Source of the DNA: Bog-756 sp050011635
GTDB lineage: Bacteria > Actinomycetota > Acidimicrobiia > Acidimicrobiales > RAAP-2
Reading direction: 5' to 3'
Assembly (NCBI GenBank): GCA_050011635.1
Contig: JBEKIU010000180.1
Location: 1 to 8,045 of the forward strand
DNA: 8,045 nucleotides
Under the pieces are notes generated by a model. That model was not told the origin of the DNA. It did not search any database and saw nothing but the letters and a program-made list of their open reading frames with translations. This document shows, in pieces, positions 1 to 6,092 of this stretch (position 1 is its first letter; the number at the start of each line of letters is the position of its first letter). Made by a program: the position numbers and the translations under genes.

Positions 1-79
1 TCAGGGCGCTAACGAATGGCCTTCCTACGGTGGTGATCGAAGGAGGCAAGCAGATCTCCTACCCCTGCTTGACGCGCCA

Positions 80-295
80 ATGGTCCTCTTCATAATCATG
101 GTGCCGCTCATGATCGTGGCACTACTCATTGCCACCGTTCCTATCCTCTATGTCTCGGTCCGAGAGAACCGTCTGATTCAATTCGGATCGGCTGATAAGC
201 CCAGGTCGCAGAAGGACAGCGAGTACCACGTTCGCAAGATCGCCCCAGCATTGCGTCAGTCGCGCAAGGTCGAGTGGGAGAACATCGACGTCTGA
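80..295 (+). CDS. Small single-span membrane protein, function unknown (N-terminus uncertain)
   Basis: This encodes 71 residues from the ATG at 80. I do not recognise the family. Residues 2-27 are almost entirely hydrophobic (Leu, Ile, Val, Met) and form one membrane span. A charged, soluble tail of about 40 residues follows, rich in Lys, Arg and Glu, so a membrane-anchored protein with a cytoplasmic tail is likely. No ribosome-binding site lies just before 80. An AGGAGG at 41-46 is about 33 bases away and has no usual start codon in this frame near it. The frame is open from base 2 onwards without a stop, so the true start may lie left of the window and the protein may be longer than 97 residues. 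Codon use is compatible with real coding. It converges on the GGDEF-EAL gene. The overlapping minus-strand frame (122-391) looks like a shadow. Confidence 0.5.
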   Translation: MVLFIIMVPLMIVALLIATVPILYVSVRENRLIQFGSADKPRSQKDSEYHVRKIAPALRQSRKVEWENIDV

Positions 296-396
296 CCATC
301 TCGGTCCCCATCTACTCTGACCACGACGATCGCCTCGGGTGGTCCATCTGGGTTCGAGTGCCGCGAGAACCTGCGCTCCTGAACAAAACATGCGAC

Positions 397-416
397 TCCC
401 GACCGGCGGTCAGGGA
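397..416. terminator. Bidirectional terminator-like hairpin (repeat copy D)
   Basis: On the minus strand TCCC, a bulged T, then GACC pairs with GGTC-GGGA around a GCC loop, giving 8 base pairs. A T-rich tract (TGTTTTGTT) follows about 8 bases after the stem on that strand, and on the plus strand TATTT follows directly. It lies between two converging genes, 64 bases beyond the GGDEF-EAL stop and about 100 beyond the small membrane gene. Its core (401-415) matches the hairpin at 6074-6088 in 14 of 15 bases. Confidence 0.55.
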
Positions 417-479
417 TATTTGACCTGAACCTAGTGGCCGGGGTGAAATGCTGACTGGAGCCGTATGAATGCGGGTCTC

Positions 480-2945
480 CTATTCAACGGGGATTCGCTG
501 GGGGGCCGATTCCTCCGGAATCTGTCCGCGGAATGCGAGTTCGTCAGCTGGCTTCGGCCTGCTGATGCAGTACCCCTGTGCCACGTCACAACCGTACTCG
601 GTGAGCAAGTTGAGGGTCTGCTCATCTTCGATGCCTTCCGCGACGATGCGCAGGCCCAAGGCATGCCCCAGTTCTATGGTCGAACGGACAACGTCCAGAT
701 CACGGTGCTGGCGGCCGTCAGCCACTCGGCTGATGAATGAACGGTCCAACTTCAGTTCCTGAACCGCGAGATCCCGAAGATAGGCAAGCGAAGTGACTCC
801 GGCGCCGAAGTCGTCGATCGAGACGATAATGCCAGAGTCTCGCAGTTCTTCAATCACCCTTTGGCAGGTACCGAACTCTGAAATCACGTTCGCCTCGGTC
901 AGCTCGAGTACGAGTCCAGCCGGGGGCAGCGAATGGTGCCTCAACCGATCCTTGACCATCTCAACGAAGCCGGTTTCGAGCAGGTTGGATGGCGAGACGT
1001 TGACGGCAACAGAGAGTGAGCGTCCGGTGCTCCTCCAGGCGGCGCATTGAGCCACGGCGGTGTCGAGGACCCATGCAGTAATTTCCCGCATGAGACCGGC
1101 CTCCTCTGCCAATGGCAAGAACTGATCCGGAGGCACAAGACCCAATCGGGGGTGAAGCCAACGGACCAGCGCCTCGACGGCCTGGACGTTCTGGGTACGC
1201 AGGTCGAGCTGAGGCTGATAGTGCAATACCAACTGGTCGAGATCGATCGCCGCACGGAGTTCCTCGGCCAAGCGCATGTGGTCTTGTCCTTCGTCCAGCG
1301 TTTGGATAAATCTCGCGAACGGGACCTTGCCGAGCTTTGCCCGGTACATAGCCACGTCCGCGCACCAGATGAGCCTGGCACTGTCAGTGGCGTCGGTTGG
1401 GGCATGAGCGATTCCGATGCTCGCCCCAATGCTGGCGTTGACTGAGTTCAGCACAAACGGCCGGTGGAGATCGTCTGTCAGACGCTCGGCTACCGACGTC
1501 GCATAGTCGATATCGCCACCGGAAAGCACTACAGCGAATTCGTCGCCACCGAGGCGCACGAGCAGATCGTCCTCACGCAGCGATCCTTCAAGCCGTTCAC
1601 CTAGCTGACGCAACAGTTCGTCACCGGCAGGGTGGCCAAATGAATCATTGATCTCCTTGAATCGGTCGAGATCGACGAACAGGAAGGCAAGGCTCTCGTC
1701 TGAGTTCTCGTGGTGTCCGGCGAAGAATGTATCAAGCACCTTAAACAGATAGCGCCTATTCCGAAGTCCAGTGAGCTCGTCGGTAATGGCTTGGCGTTGG
1801 CGCTCCTGGCTGATCTTTTCAAGCCCTCGAACCGATATGACAAGCCGGATCCCCACGACGAACAGCGTGGCGGTCGCTAAGGACACGGAGAATCGGTCAA
1901 CGGGAAGGAAGGTGCCGATCAGGAGGAGGGCGAGCGCCGCCGCGGCGGCGCAGGTGGGCATCCCAAAACTGGTTGGTCTCTCGAGGATTACCGGACTCGA
2001 GGGCTTGAGGCGCAGCCACACAACCATGGACATCAAAACGATTGCCGTCGGCCATGCGATCGCATTGAGGTCTATCCCGATCCGGGTTGACCCGAATGAG
2101 CCGTGCAGGAAGTTTGACGAGTCACCAAAGACATTCAACGCCGTCCCGATGGCCATGAGCATCAACGGAGCCTTACTTCGGTCCGGAAGGATGGTGAATC
2201 CGCCGACGATGAGTCCCAGTAGCAACGCGTCGCCGATCGGTAGGGCAAGATTCACCAGTGTGGCCGCACCATCCAGTCCAGATGAGCCGTGAAGAATAAC
2301 CGCTGAACACACTGCTGCAGCACCTAGTCCGGCGATAGCCCCATCCAGCCAACTCGACGCGGTCAGCTGCCGGGTCTGCCCACGAATGAGCTGAACAACA
2401 GCAACGAAGGCGAGCGGATAAAACCCGATGTAGAAGAGGTCCGACACCGATGGCGACGGAGGCGTGGCGCCCCCGATTGACTGGACGGTGAGAACGACGT
2501 CACCAATGGTCCAGGCGAGGAGACTCAGGCCAAGGAACGCCGCGGTACTGCGACCCGGGCGTTTGACGAATGCCCTGGAAATGCACAGTCCACTTGCGAT
2601 CAGCTCGATGCCGCAGACAACCCAGCCGTCGAGCCACGTCCAATACGAGTTGGCTTCTCGCAGGATCACCGTTGCGAGATAGGCCACGACGACCATGCTC
2701 ACCAGTGCCAACACCACCCACGCAGCGACTTCGGTTCGAGTGAGTCGGTCCGACGCTCGCGCGCTCTCTCTGCGCCCCGAGATGGCGCTGATTCGCCTCA
2801 TCCTATGGTTGTCGACGCCAATGCCACCGAGCTTGAGACTGAGATTGGGGTTGTCCGAGCTGCCGCTTGGAGCCCCGACCTCGTGGGCGGTAACAGCCTC
2901 ATCCAACCGTCTTGAGCTGGAGGAACTTTGAACTGGGACTTCCAT
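480..2945 (-). CDS. Multi-span membrane GGDEF-EAL protein (c-di-GMP cyclase/phosphodiesterase)
   Basis: This 821-residue enzyme makes and/or breaks the second messenger c-di-GMP. About ten hydrophobic spans occupy residues 73-373 and form an integral membrane sensor unit of unknown ligand. A short linker leads to the GGDEF domain (about 387-545): DELTGLRNRR at 389-398, metal-site D425 in FVDLD, and an intact GGDEF at 466-470. An RxxD inhibitory site (R457-D460) lies exactly five residues before it, so product feedback is expected. The EAL domain (about 555-805) keeps every catalytic landmark I can place: EAL 591-593, N649, ELTE 681-684, DDFG 711-714, K732, AEGIE 769-773 and QGY 790-792. Both activities therefore look possible; which dominates cannot be read from sequence. 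The ATG at 2945 has no clear ribosome-binding site, and the first 48 residues are Ser-rich and non-membrane. The ATG at 2801 (residue 49) is a serious alternative start, overlapping the stop of an upstream frame as ATGA. No partner gene is adjacent. Confidence 0.95.
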   Translation of the reverse strand: MEVPVQSSSSSRRLDEAVTAHEVGAPSGSSDNPNLSLKLGGIGVDNHRMRRISAISGRRESARASDRLTRTEVAAWVVLALVSMVVVAYLATVILREANSYWTWLDGWVVCGIELIASGLCISRAFVKRPGRSTAAFLGLSLLAWTIGDVVLTVQSIGGATPPSPSVSDLFYIGFYPLAFVAVVQLIRGQTRQLTASSWLDGAIAGLGAAAVCSAVILHGSSGLDGAATLVNLALPIGDALLLGLIVGGFTILPDRSKAPLMLMAIGTALNVFGDSSNFLHGSFGSTRIGIDLNAIAWPTAIVLMSMVVWLRLKPSSPVILERPTSFGMPTCAAAAALALLLIGTFLPVDRFSVSLATATLFVVGIRLVISVRGLEKISQERQRQAITDELTGLRNRRYLFKVLDTFFAGHHENSDESLAFLFVDLDRFKEINDSFGHPAGDELLRQLGERLEGSLREDDLLVRLGGDEFAVVLSGGDIDYATSVAERLTDDLHRPFVLNSVNASIGASIGIAHAPTDATDSARLIWCADVAMYRAKLGKVPFARFIQTLDEGQDHMRLAEELRAAIDLDQLVLHYQPQLDLRTQNVQAVEALVRWLHPRLGLVPPDQFLPLAEEAGLMREITAWVLDTAVAQCAAWRSTGRSLSVAVNVSPSNLLETGFVEMVKDRLRHHSLPPAGLVLELTEANVISEFGTCQRVIEELRDSGIIVSIDDFGAGVTSLAYLRDLAVQELKLDRSFISRVADGRQHRDLDVVRSTIELGHALGLRIVAEGIEDEQTLNLLTEYGCDVAQGYCISRPKPADELAFRGQIPEESAPQRIPVE

Positions 2946-3112
2946 CTGAGCGGGTGCGACGATCGAGATGGCCCGATCCGCAATGCCGGGATTGGAACTT
3001 CTCGGTTGATGAGGTGGACGAGGGGCAGATCGCCGGTGGGGGATTGAAGCAGCTCATCGAACCATTGCATCTGACCGGCTTTGGGGGGCCACGCCCGCCG
3101 TTCGATCAGGGC
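2798..3112 (-). other. Possible small ORF or gene remnant upstream of the GGDEF-EAL gene
   Basis: One minus-strand frame is open from just after the TAA at 3113-3115 down to a TGA at 2798-2800. Its first ATG is at 3070, giving 90 residues. The first half reads like a folded protein (WFDELLQSPTGDLPLVHLIN), and about three quarters of its codons end in G or C. The second half is Ser/Ala/Thr-rich and looks like a shadow of the GGDEF-EAL N-terminus. Its stop overlaps the alternative GGDEF-EAL start at 2801 as ATGA, the layout of translational coupling. There is no convincing ribosome-binding site before 3070. I recognise no family. It may be a real small gene, a degraded gene end, or chance. Confidence 0.22.
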
Positions 3113-3115
3113 TTA

Positions 3116-3135
3116 ACCGGTGGTCGGGGCACCCA
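3116..3135. repeat. Short dispersed repeat, copy C
   Basis: This 20-base stretch matches 6075-6094 in 19 of 20 bases (only g3126 versus a6085 differs). Here the left arm that completes the hairpin at 6066-6092 is missing or degraded, so only a weak stem forms. It lies 68-87 bases beyond the stop of the copper monooxygenase gene on that gene's downstream side. It is followed by a separate 5-bp hairpin at 3135-3148. Confidence 0.6.
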
Positions 3136-3148
3136 TCGCAGAAGCGAT
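3135..3148. other. Small perfect hairpin beside repeat copy C
   Basis: ATCGC (3135-3139) and GCGAT (3144-3148) are perfect complements around a 4-base loop. The hairpin sits 55 bases beyond the copper monooxygenase stop. No T-run follows, so termination is possible but not shown. Confidence 0.3.
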
Positions 3149-3172
3149 TGCTAGTCCGGCGAAATCACCAGT

Positions 3173-3188
3173 ACCGCCACTTAGCGGT
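3173..3188 (-). terminator. Weak terminator-like hairpin after the copper monooxygenase gene
   Basis: ACCGC (3173-3177) pairs with GCGGT (3184-3188), with a possible extra G-T pair at the loop. It begins 15 bases after the stop at 3203-3205 on the minus strand. There is no T-run. It is the first of three structured elements (3173-3188, 3135-3148, 3116-3135) in this gap and may act with them. Confidence 0.3.
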
Positions 3189-3202
3189 CACTCGTCTTCC
3201 AG

Positions 3203-4399
3203 CTAGAGGGAAGCGTGGGGGTTCGGAAGTGTGGCGGAGATCCACGAGAGGCCGAGACACATCTCGTCCGATGACCCGTCTCCCCAGGTAACGAAGTGGG
3301 GTGGTGCTTTTCGGAGTATGGGGAGTTCCTGAGCCAGCGTCGGGTCGTACGTACAGGTAACCCGGAGCGGCTCGCCGGCCGTCACGTGGACGGGCTTCGC
3401 TAGGTCGTAGGCCTTCTGGTAGTGGAAGTTGTAGTTGGGCACGTTGAGGACTGTCTGGGCCTCAGGAGTCCCGGGATTCAGGACCAGTTTGAAGCTCTCA
3501 CCGAGCAGGTGCATATGGGCTTGGGCTCGAACGATGTATCCACTGGTGGTCACCGGGAACGTGCACGATGTCGTATCTCCTGCCGGTGGGTTGGTGGGAT
3601 TGCGTCCACAAGCGGCCTCGATGGCATTGACGAAGGTGATCGCAGTCGGCCCGAACTCCTGTCCCTGGTGGGCAAGTGAAGCAGCTCGGTTGCAGAGCGG
3701 TCCGGTGACGCCAGCCGGACACGGAATGTCAGGAGCTGCGAACGAAAGATCCAGTTTGAGTGGCAACAGCGGCGTGGTCATCGGCACCGTCTTAACCACC
3801 AGCTTGTTGGTGACCGGCTTGTCCCCTACGAGCAGGTTGTAGTGAACCTGCATGATCACCATGGTCCCCGCCGGTAACTCGATTCCCGTTCCTTTGGGTA
3901 GGTCGTCCACGCCATGGCCGGGAGCCCAGACGCTCAGAAAGGGTGTGCTCCCGATTTCGTTGATCGGCTCATTGGGCAGTCCTGCCTCACCGAAGCAGGT
4001 CCAACCCTTTCCCCCGACATTGGCATTCTCTGCTTCGGTGACCAGTGAGGGGGGCAACAGGAACAGCCCGGCATGGTGATCCTCGGGACTACCAGGGAAG
4101 AACTGGCTCGAAATGACGTAGGCATTCTTCTTGAGGTGAGGATTAAGCAGGGTGCAGTGGTAGTCGTCCGTGTCCCCCGGGGGAGCCTTCGGACGATAGA
4201 GCGGTGACCTGAGGGTGATCGTCGTCATACGGGACGATGAAGCATTGGTGGTAGGAGAAGCCCCCGACGAGTCGGCCGAGCATCCAGCGAAGACAGCTGC
4301 GGAAGCAACGAGGACAAGAGCGCCCAAAAGAGCACCCCACGTCCTGGTTTTGGATCCGCTGCGAACGCCGACGTGTCCCCGTCGCTTCTGTTCCCGCAT
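3203..4399 (-). CDS. Copper type II ascorbate-dependent monooxygenase-like lipoprotein (PHM/DBH fold)
   Basis: This encodes 398 residues. A basic N-terminus, a hydrophobic run (about 21-38) and a lipobox ending FAG-C40 mark an exported lipoprotein anchored at the outer face of the membrane, followed by a Ser/Thr-rich linker to about residue 58. The body matches the two-domain PHM/dopamine beta-hydroxylase fold. The likely CuH ligands are H108 and H109 (EDHHAG) plus H186 (QVHYN). The likely CuM ligands are H295 and H297 (AHMHLLG) plus M380 (SSDEMCLG). All six are present. Eight further cysteines (82, 135, 227, 236, 264, 279, 349, 381) are an even number, suiting disulfides outside the cytoplasm; C349-C381 corresponds to a pair near the Met ligand in PHM. 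Known family members hydroxylate a C-H bond using two coppers and a reductant; the substrate here is unknown. GGGAG lies 9 bases before the ATG. It stands alone, 257 bases before the GGDEF-EAL start. Confidence 0.85.
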   Translation of the reverse strand: MREQKRRGHVGVRSGSKTRTWGALLGALVLVASAAVFAGCSADSSGASPTTNASSSRMTTITLRSPLYRPKAPPGDTDDYHCTLLNPHLKKNAYVISSQFFPGSPEDHHAGLFLLPPSLVTEAENANVGGKGWTCFGEAGLPNEPINEIGSTPFLSVWAPGHGVDDLPKGTGIELPAGTMVIMQVHYNLLVGDKPVTNKLVVKTVPMTTPLLPLKLDLSFAAPDIPCPAGVTGPLCNRAASLAHQGQEFGPTAITFVNAIEAACGRNPTNPPAGDTTSCTFPVTTSGYIVRAQAHMHLLGESFKLVLNPGTPEAQTVLNVPNYNFHYQKAYDLAKPVHVTAGEPLRVTCTYDPTLAQELPILRKAPPHFVTWGDGSSDEMCLGLSWISATLPNPHASL

Positions 4400-4558
4400 G
4401 TCCTTCAGCTCCCGCTTCCGGTCTCACAGCCCCCAGTGACACTACCGGAAAGGGGAAGGATCCATCTTGACCCTTATCCAGTCGCTTCAGAGTGCCTGTC
4501 GTGGGCAGTTCGCGGACCGCGCGAGCACGAGTCGCTTCTGGACGCAGATAGCGCGACC

Positions 4559-4593
4559 CTCAGCCGGTGTTCGGGGCACTCAGTGGTGCTCAG
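4559..4593. promoter_or_regulatory. Three CTCAG direct repeats at 20- and 10-base spacing (possible operator)
   Basis: CTCAG occurs at 4559-4563, 4579-4583 and 4589-4593, so the starts are 20 and 10 bases apart, on about the same face of the helix. They lie 160-195 bases upstream of the copper monooxygenase start and overlap repeat copy B. A protein-binding site is possible, but a five-base word is short and chance is a real alternative. Confidence 0.2.
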
Positions 4594-4594
4594 A
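4564..4594. repeat. Short dispersed repeat, copy B
   Basis: Aligned with 6076-6105 it gives 26 matches in 31 columns, with four mismatches and one gap. The similarity runs from CCGGTG through GGGCAC to GCTCAGA. Its first part also matches 6453-6469 with a single inserted base. The complementary arm is poor, so it does not form the full hairpin seen at 6066-6092. Confidence 0.55.
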
Positions 4595-4640
4595 ACATAG
4601 TCTGAAGTCCAACATCCGATCCGAGGAGCTGACTCCCGCC

Positions 4641-4763
4641 GTGGGCAAGCTCATCTATTCAGCGACCACATCCCCAGATGGCTACGTAACGCTTCGTCGG
4701 ATTTCTGAAGCCAGTCCTGTTGGCACCCTTGGAACTGCGTTACTAGGAGCTCGAACTAGCTAG
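4641..4763 (+). pseudogene. Truncated N-terminal fragment of a RibD C-terminal/dihydrofolate-reductase-family gene
   Basis: From a GTG at 4641 the plus strand reads as GKLIYSATTSPDGYV. This closely resembles the conserved start of the actinobacterial 'dihydrofolate reductase family' (RibD C-terminal domain), where GKLIYS-x-x-TS-L-DGYV is typical; here Pro replaces the usual Leu. About ten codons later comes PVGTLGTALLGART, resembling the RPVGT-x-LYGRR stretch that in intact members lies about 20-30 residues further on. An internal deletion is therefore likely. The frame stops at TAG 4761-4763, giving about 40 residues against roughly 180-200 in intact relatives. GAGGAG (4623-4628) lies 12 bases before the GTG. 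The fold cannot form, so I call it a relic. The match is from memory of the family and rests on about 16 good residues. Confidence 0.45.
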
Positions 4764-4791
4764 CCGCAAGGACTCGTTGTCCACCTCACCC

Positions 4792-4808
4792 CCCGCCGGC
4801 GAAGCGGG
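4792..4808 (-). terminator. Weak hairpin downstream of the small lipoprotein gene
   Basis: CCCGC (4792-4796) pairs with GCGGG (4804-4808) around a 7-base loop. It begins about 100 bases after the lipoprotein stop on the minus strand. No T-run follows. It is the only candidate terminator I found for that gene before repeat copy B. Confidence 0.25.
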
Positions 4809-4909
4809 ATACCCAAGAACCCGTCCGGAAACGGCGCGTTGCGACTGGGGTCGAGAATCGCAGGCACCAGCTACTTCGACCGATGGCACTCCCACAAAGG
4901 AGCCAGTCA

Positions 4910-5515
4910 TCAAACCGACCCAGAAGGTTCGGGGATCCTCGGTGAGAGCTTGTCCATGGCTCCTTCGAATCCGCCAAAGCTCGGATTGGCTCCCCCAAAC
5001 GAGCCCAACCGTCCGTTGTCGAGCGTCTGGCAGCCGCTGGCCGCATACCAGAGTGCGACGTCGGGCCGTGAGGCGTAGGAAAATCCGATCAATGCGACAG
5101 TGCCAAGACTGGCGGGGCAGTTGAACGTGCCGGTTGGTGGCCGGAGATTCAACTCTCTCAGGGCAGTGGCCAGCACGCCCGCCTCTTGGGCGCTGAGCCG
5201 CACCTGTCGTCCCAGAGACCCCGGATCGGGGAGATTGCTGCCGTTGTACCAACAAACAAGTCCATTAACTGGGGCCGCCCGGGAAACAAGTGGGGGGCCG
5301 GGGAAGGTGTCGACAACATCCTCGTAGTGCACCAGCGAAGCGGGGCAGCCTGCGCTGAATTGCAGACTCAGCTTTGGTGACCTCGATAGGTGCCAGGGCA
5401 CCACGGTCGAATGGGAGGCGGAATGCGGACCCGTGCTGCAGCTTGCCAGGACAAGAACCGTTCCAATCAGAGTGATGGTCCCCACCCTTGGCCACCTGTG
5501 CACGAACTCCACCAT
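4910..5515 (-). CDS. Small lipoprotein of unknown function with two CPAS half-repeats
   Basis: This encodes 201 residues. A signal peptide (VGTITLIGTVLVLAS, about 11-25) ends in a lipobox, LAS-C26, so the mature protein should be lipid-anchored outside the membrane. The rest has four cysteines in two pairs of similar spacing: C57 with C88 and C133 with C162. Each pair opens with CPASL (57-61 and 133-137). The second continues through FSYASRPDVALWYAASGC to TLDNG, resembling a module I associate with uncharacterised actinobacterial lipoproteins (C, then a hydrophobic strand, then GC and NG). An internal duplication with one disulfide per half is the likely architecture. No catalytic motif is visible. 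AGGG lies five bases before the ATG at 5515, a modest ribosome-binding site. It lies 64 bases after the VOC gene on the same strand and could share its transcript. Confidence 0.8.
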   Translation of the reverse strand: MVEFVHRWPRVGTITLIGTVLVLASCSTGPHSASHSTVVPWHLSRSPKLSLQFSAGCPASLVHYEDVVDTFPGPPLVSRAAPVNGLVCWYNGSNLPDPGSLGRQVRLSAQEAGVLATALRELNLRPPTGTFNCPASLGTVALIGFSYASRPDVALWYAASGCQTLDNGRLGSFGGANPSFGGFEGAMDKLSPRIPEPSGSV

Positions 5516-5579
5516 GCTGCCCTACGGCCTCGCGATGTCGCCAGTGCCCCCTGGCTGCCGCGGCTGAACACTCGCTCGG

Positions 5580-5972
5580 CTAGCCCGGAGGAGCAAAGAA
5601 CTCCAGGGCGATGTTGTCTGGATCGCGGAACGACAAGCCTGAGCCGTACGGTGCATCGACGATGCCGCCGTTCGTGATTCCGAGCTTGTTCAGGTGGCGC
5701 TCCCACTCTTCAAGCTCAGACCGGCTGGCACACGCAAAGGCCAGATGGTCCAGCCCGGGGCGGCGCTCGTCGAACGGCTCGGTGCTCTTGAGGTCCGGGA
5801 ACTGGTGAATACCGACAAGGTTCCCTCCCATGAGCCAGACGACATGGTGGAAGGGACCGGTGTCCTCGTCGATCACCGGATCTGAACCGAACAACTTCTG
5901 ATACCAAGGGCGGCTGCGATCGAGGTCGCTCACCGTGAGGGCGACGTGAGCGATAGCAGGGAACTCAGGCAT
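5580..5972 (-). CDS. VOC (glyoxalase/bleomycin-resistance/dioxygenase) family protein
   Basis: This encodes 130 residues, the normal size for one VOC chain of two beta-alpha-beta-beta-beta units. The opening IAHVALTVSDLDRSRPWYQKLFG is the family hallmark. Candidate metal ligands fall where expected: H9 (AHVAL), H56 (VGIHQF), H76 (LDHLAF) and E124 (ALEFF). Other landmarks are FRDPDN at 116-120 and the closing LEFFAPPG. Members include glyoxalase I, fosfomycin/bleomycin resistance proteins, epimerases and ring-cleaving dioxygenases; the substrate cannot be told from this sequence, and no neighbour helps. The start at 5972 is firm: GGAGG (5978-5982 on the minus strand) lies five bases before it. 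A plausible promoter lies at 6003-6031. The chain is soluble and cytoplasmic, with no signal peptide. Confidence 0.92.
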   Translation of the reverse strand: MPEFPAIAHVALTVSDLDRSRPWYQKLFGSDPVIDEDTGPFHHVVWLMGGNLVGIHQFPDLKSTEPFDERRPGLDHLAFACASRSELEEWERHLNKLGITNGGIVDAPYGSGLSFRDPDNIALEFFAPPG

Positions 5973-5982
5973 GGAGGCCTCC
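5973..5982 (-). promoter_or_regulatory. Palindromic ribosome-binding site of the VOC gene
   Basis: GGAGGCCTCC is a perfect 10-base palindrome, and its minus-strand half GGAGG is the ribosome-binding site that fixes the VOC start. With no loop it cannot fold on itself, but it could pair between two transcripts or serve as a dyad for a DNA-binding protein. Confidence 0.5.
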
Positions 5983-6002
5983 GAGTTGTGAGATGTGTTG
6001 AG

Positions 6003-6031
6003 AATCTAGCTGAGTGCCGGGGGCCGGTCGA
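6003..6031 (-). promoter_or_regulatory. Predicted sigma-70-type promoter of the VOC gene
   Basis: Read on the minus strand, TCGACC (6026-6031; 4 of 6 to TTGACA) is separated by exactly 17 bases from TAGATT (6003-6008; 4 of 6 to TATAAT). Transcription would begin near 5996, leaving a leader of about 24 bases with the GGAGG site. It lies directly beyond the terminator hairpin at 6066-6092, so the VOC gene would be transcribed independently of the hypothetical gene upstream. Confidence 0.42.
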
Positions 6032-6065
6032 GGCCCGATTTGCAGTTGGCAAGGACCTGGATAAC

Positions 6066-6092
6066 GGTGCCCCGACCGGTGGTCAGGGCACC
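6066..6092 (-). terminator. Strong terminator-like hairpin (repeat copy A)
   Basis: GGTGCCC (6066-6072) pairs with GGGCACC (6086-6092), and inside it GACC (6074-6077) pairs with GGTC (6081-6084) around a 3-base loop. In the minus-strand RNA the one odd position is a U-G wobble, giving a continuous 12-bp stem; in plus-strand RNA it is a C-A mismatch, so the minus strand is favoured. It starts 15 bases after the stop of the hypothetical gene at 6108. There is only a weak T-run (GTTATCC). Parts of it recur at 401-415, 3116-3135 and 4564-4594. Confidence 0.65.

Larger units (their letters stand above)
4400..4909. other. 510-base gap between minus-strand genes
   Basis: No intact gene is convincing here. 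The gap contains the upstream region of the copper monooxygenase gene (GGGAG at 4409-4413 on the minus strand), repeat copy B (4564-4594), three evenly spaced CTCAG words (4559-4593), a probable DHFR-family gene fragment on the plus strand (4641-4763), and a small hairpin at 4792-4808. I could not place a convincing promoter for the copper monooxygenase gene. A plus-strand frame beginning with TTG at 4467, with AAGGA six bases before it, runs through to 4763 and includes the DHFR-like part. Its first half resembles nothing I know and its codon use is ambiguous. Confidence 0.5.

Noticed and set aside
345..375. A tRNA T-arm-like GGTTCGAGT stretch
   Set aside because: The bases flanking the seven-base loop do not pair as a T stem and no acceptor, D or anticodon arm can be built around it.
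122..391. An 89-residue minus-strand frame opposite the small membrane protein
   Set aside because: It is rich in Arg and Trp with no domain-like pattern, and would run into the D hairpin region upstream; the plus-strand frame has a clear membrane span.
1047..1445. Plus-strand frames within the GGDEF-EAL gene
   Set aside because: The minus-strand frame has every GGDEF and EAL motif across these bases, so the plus-strand frames are shadows.
4745..4764. Palindromic GAGCTC and CTAGCTAG words near the end of the DHFR-like fragment
   Set aside because: They are short, have no partner copies in the window, and make no att-site or IS-end pattern.
4743..5255. A 170-residue minus-strand frame overlapping the small lipoprotein
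   Set aside because: The competing frame at 4910-5515 has a signal peptide and lipobox and paired cysteines; this one has neither and is rich in Arg, Ser and Gln.
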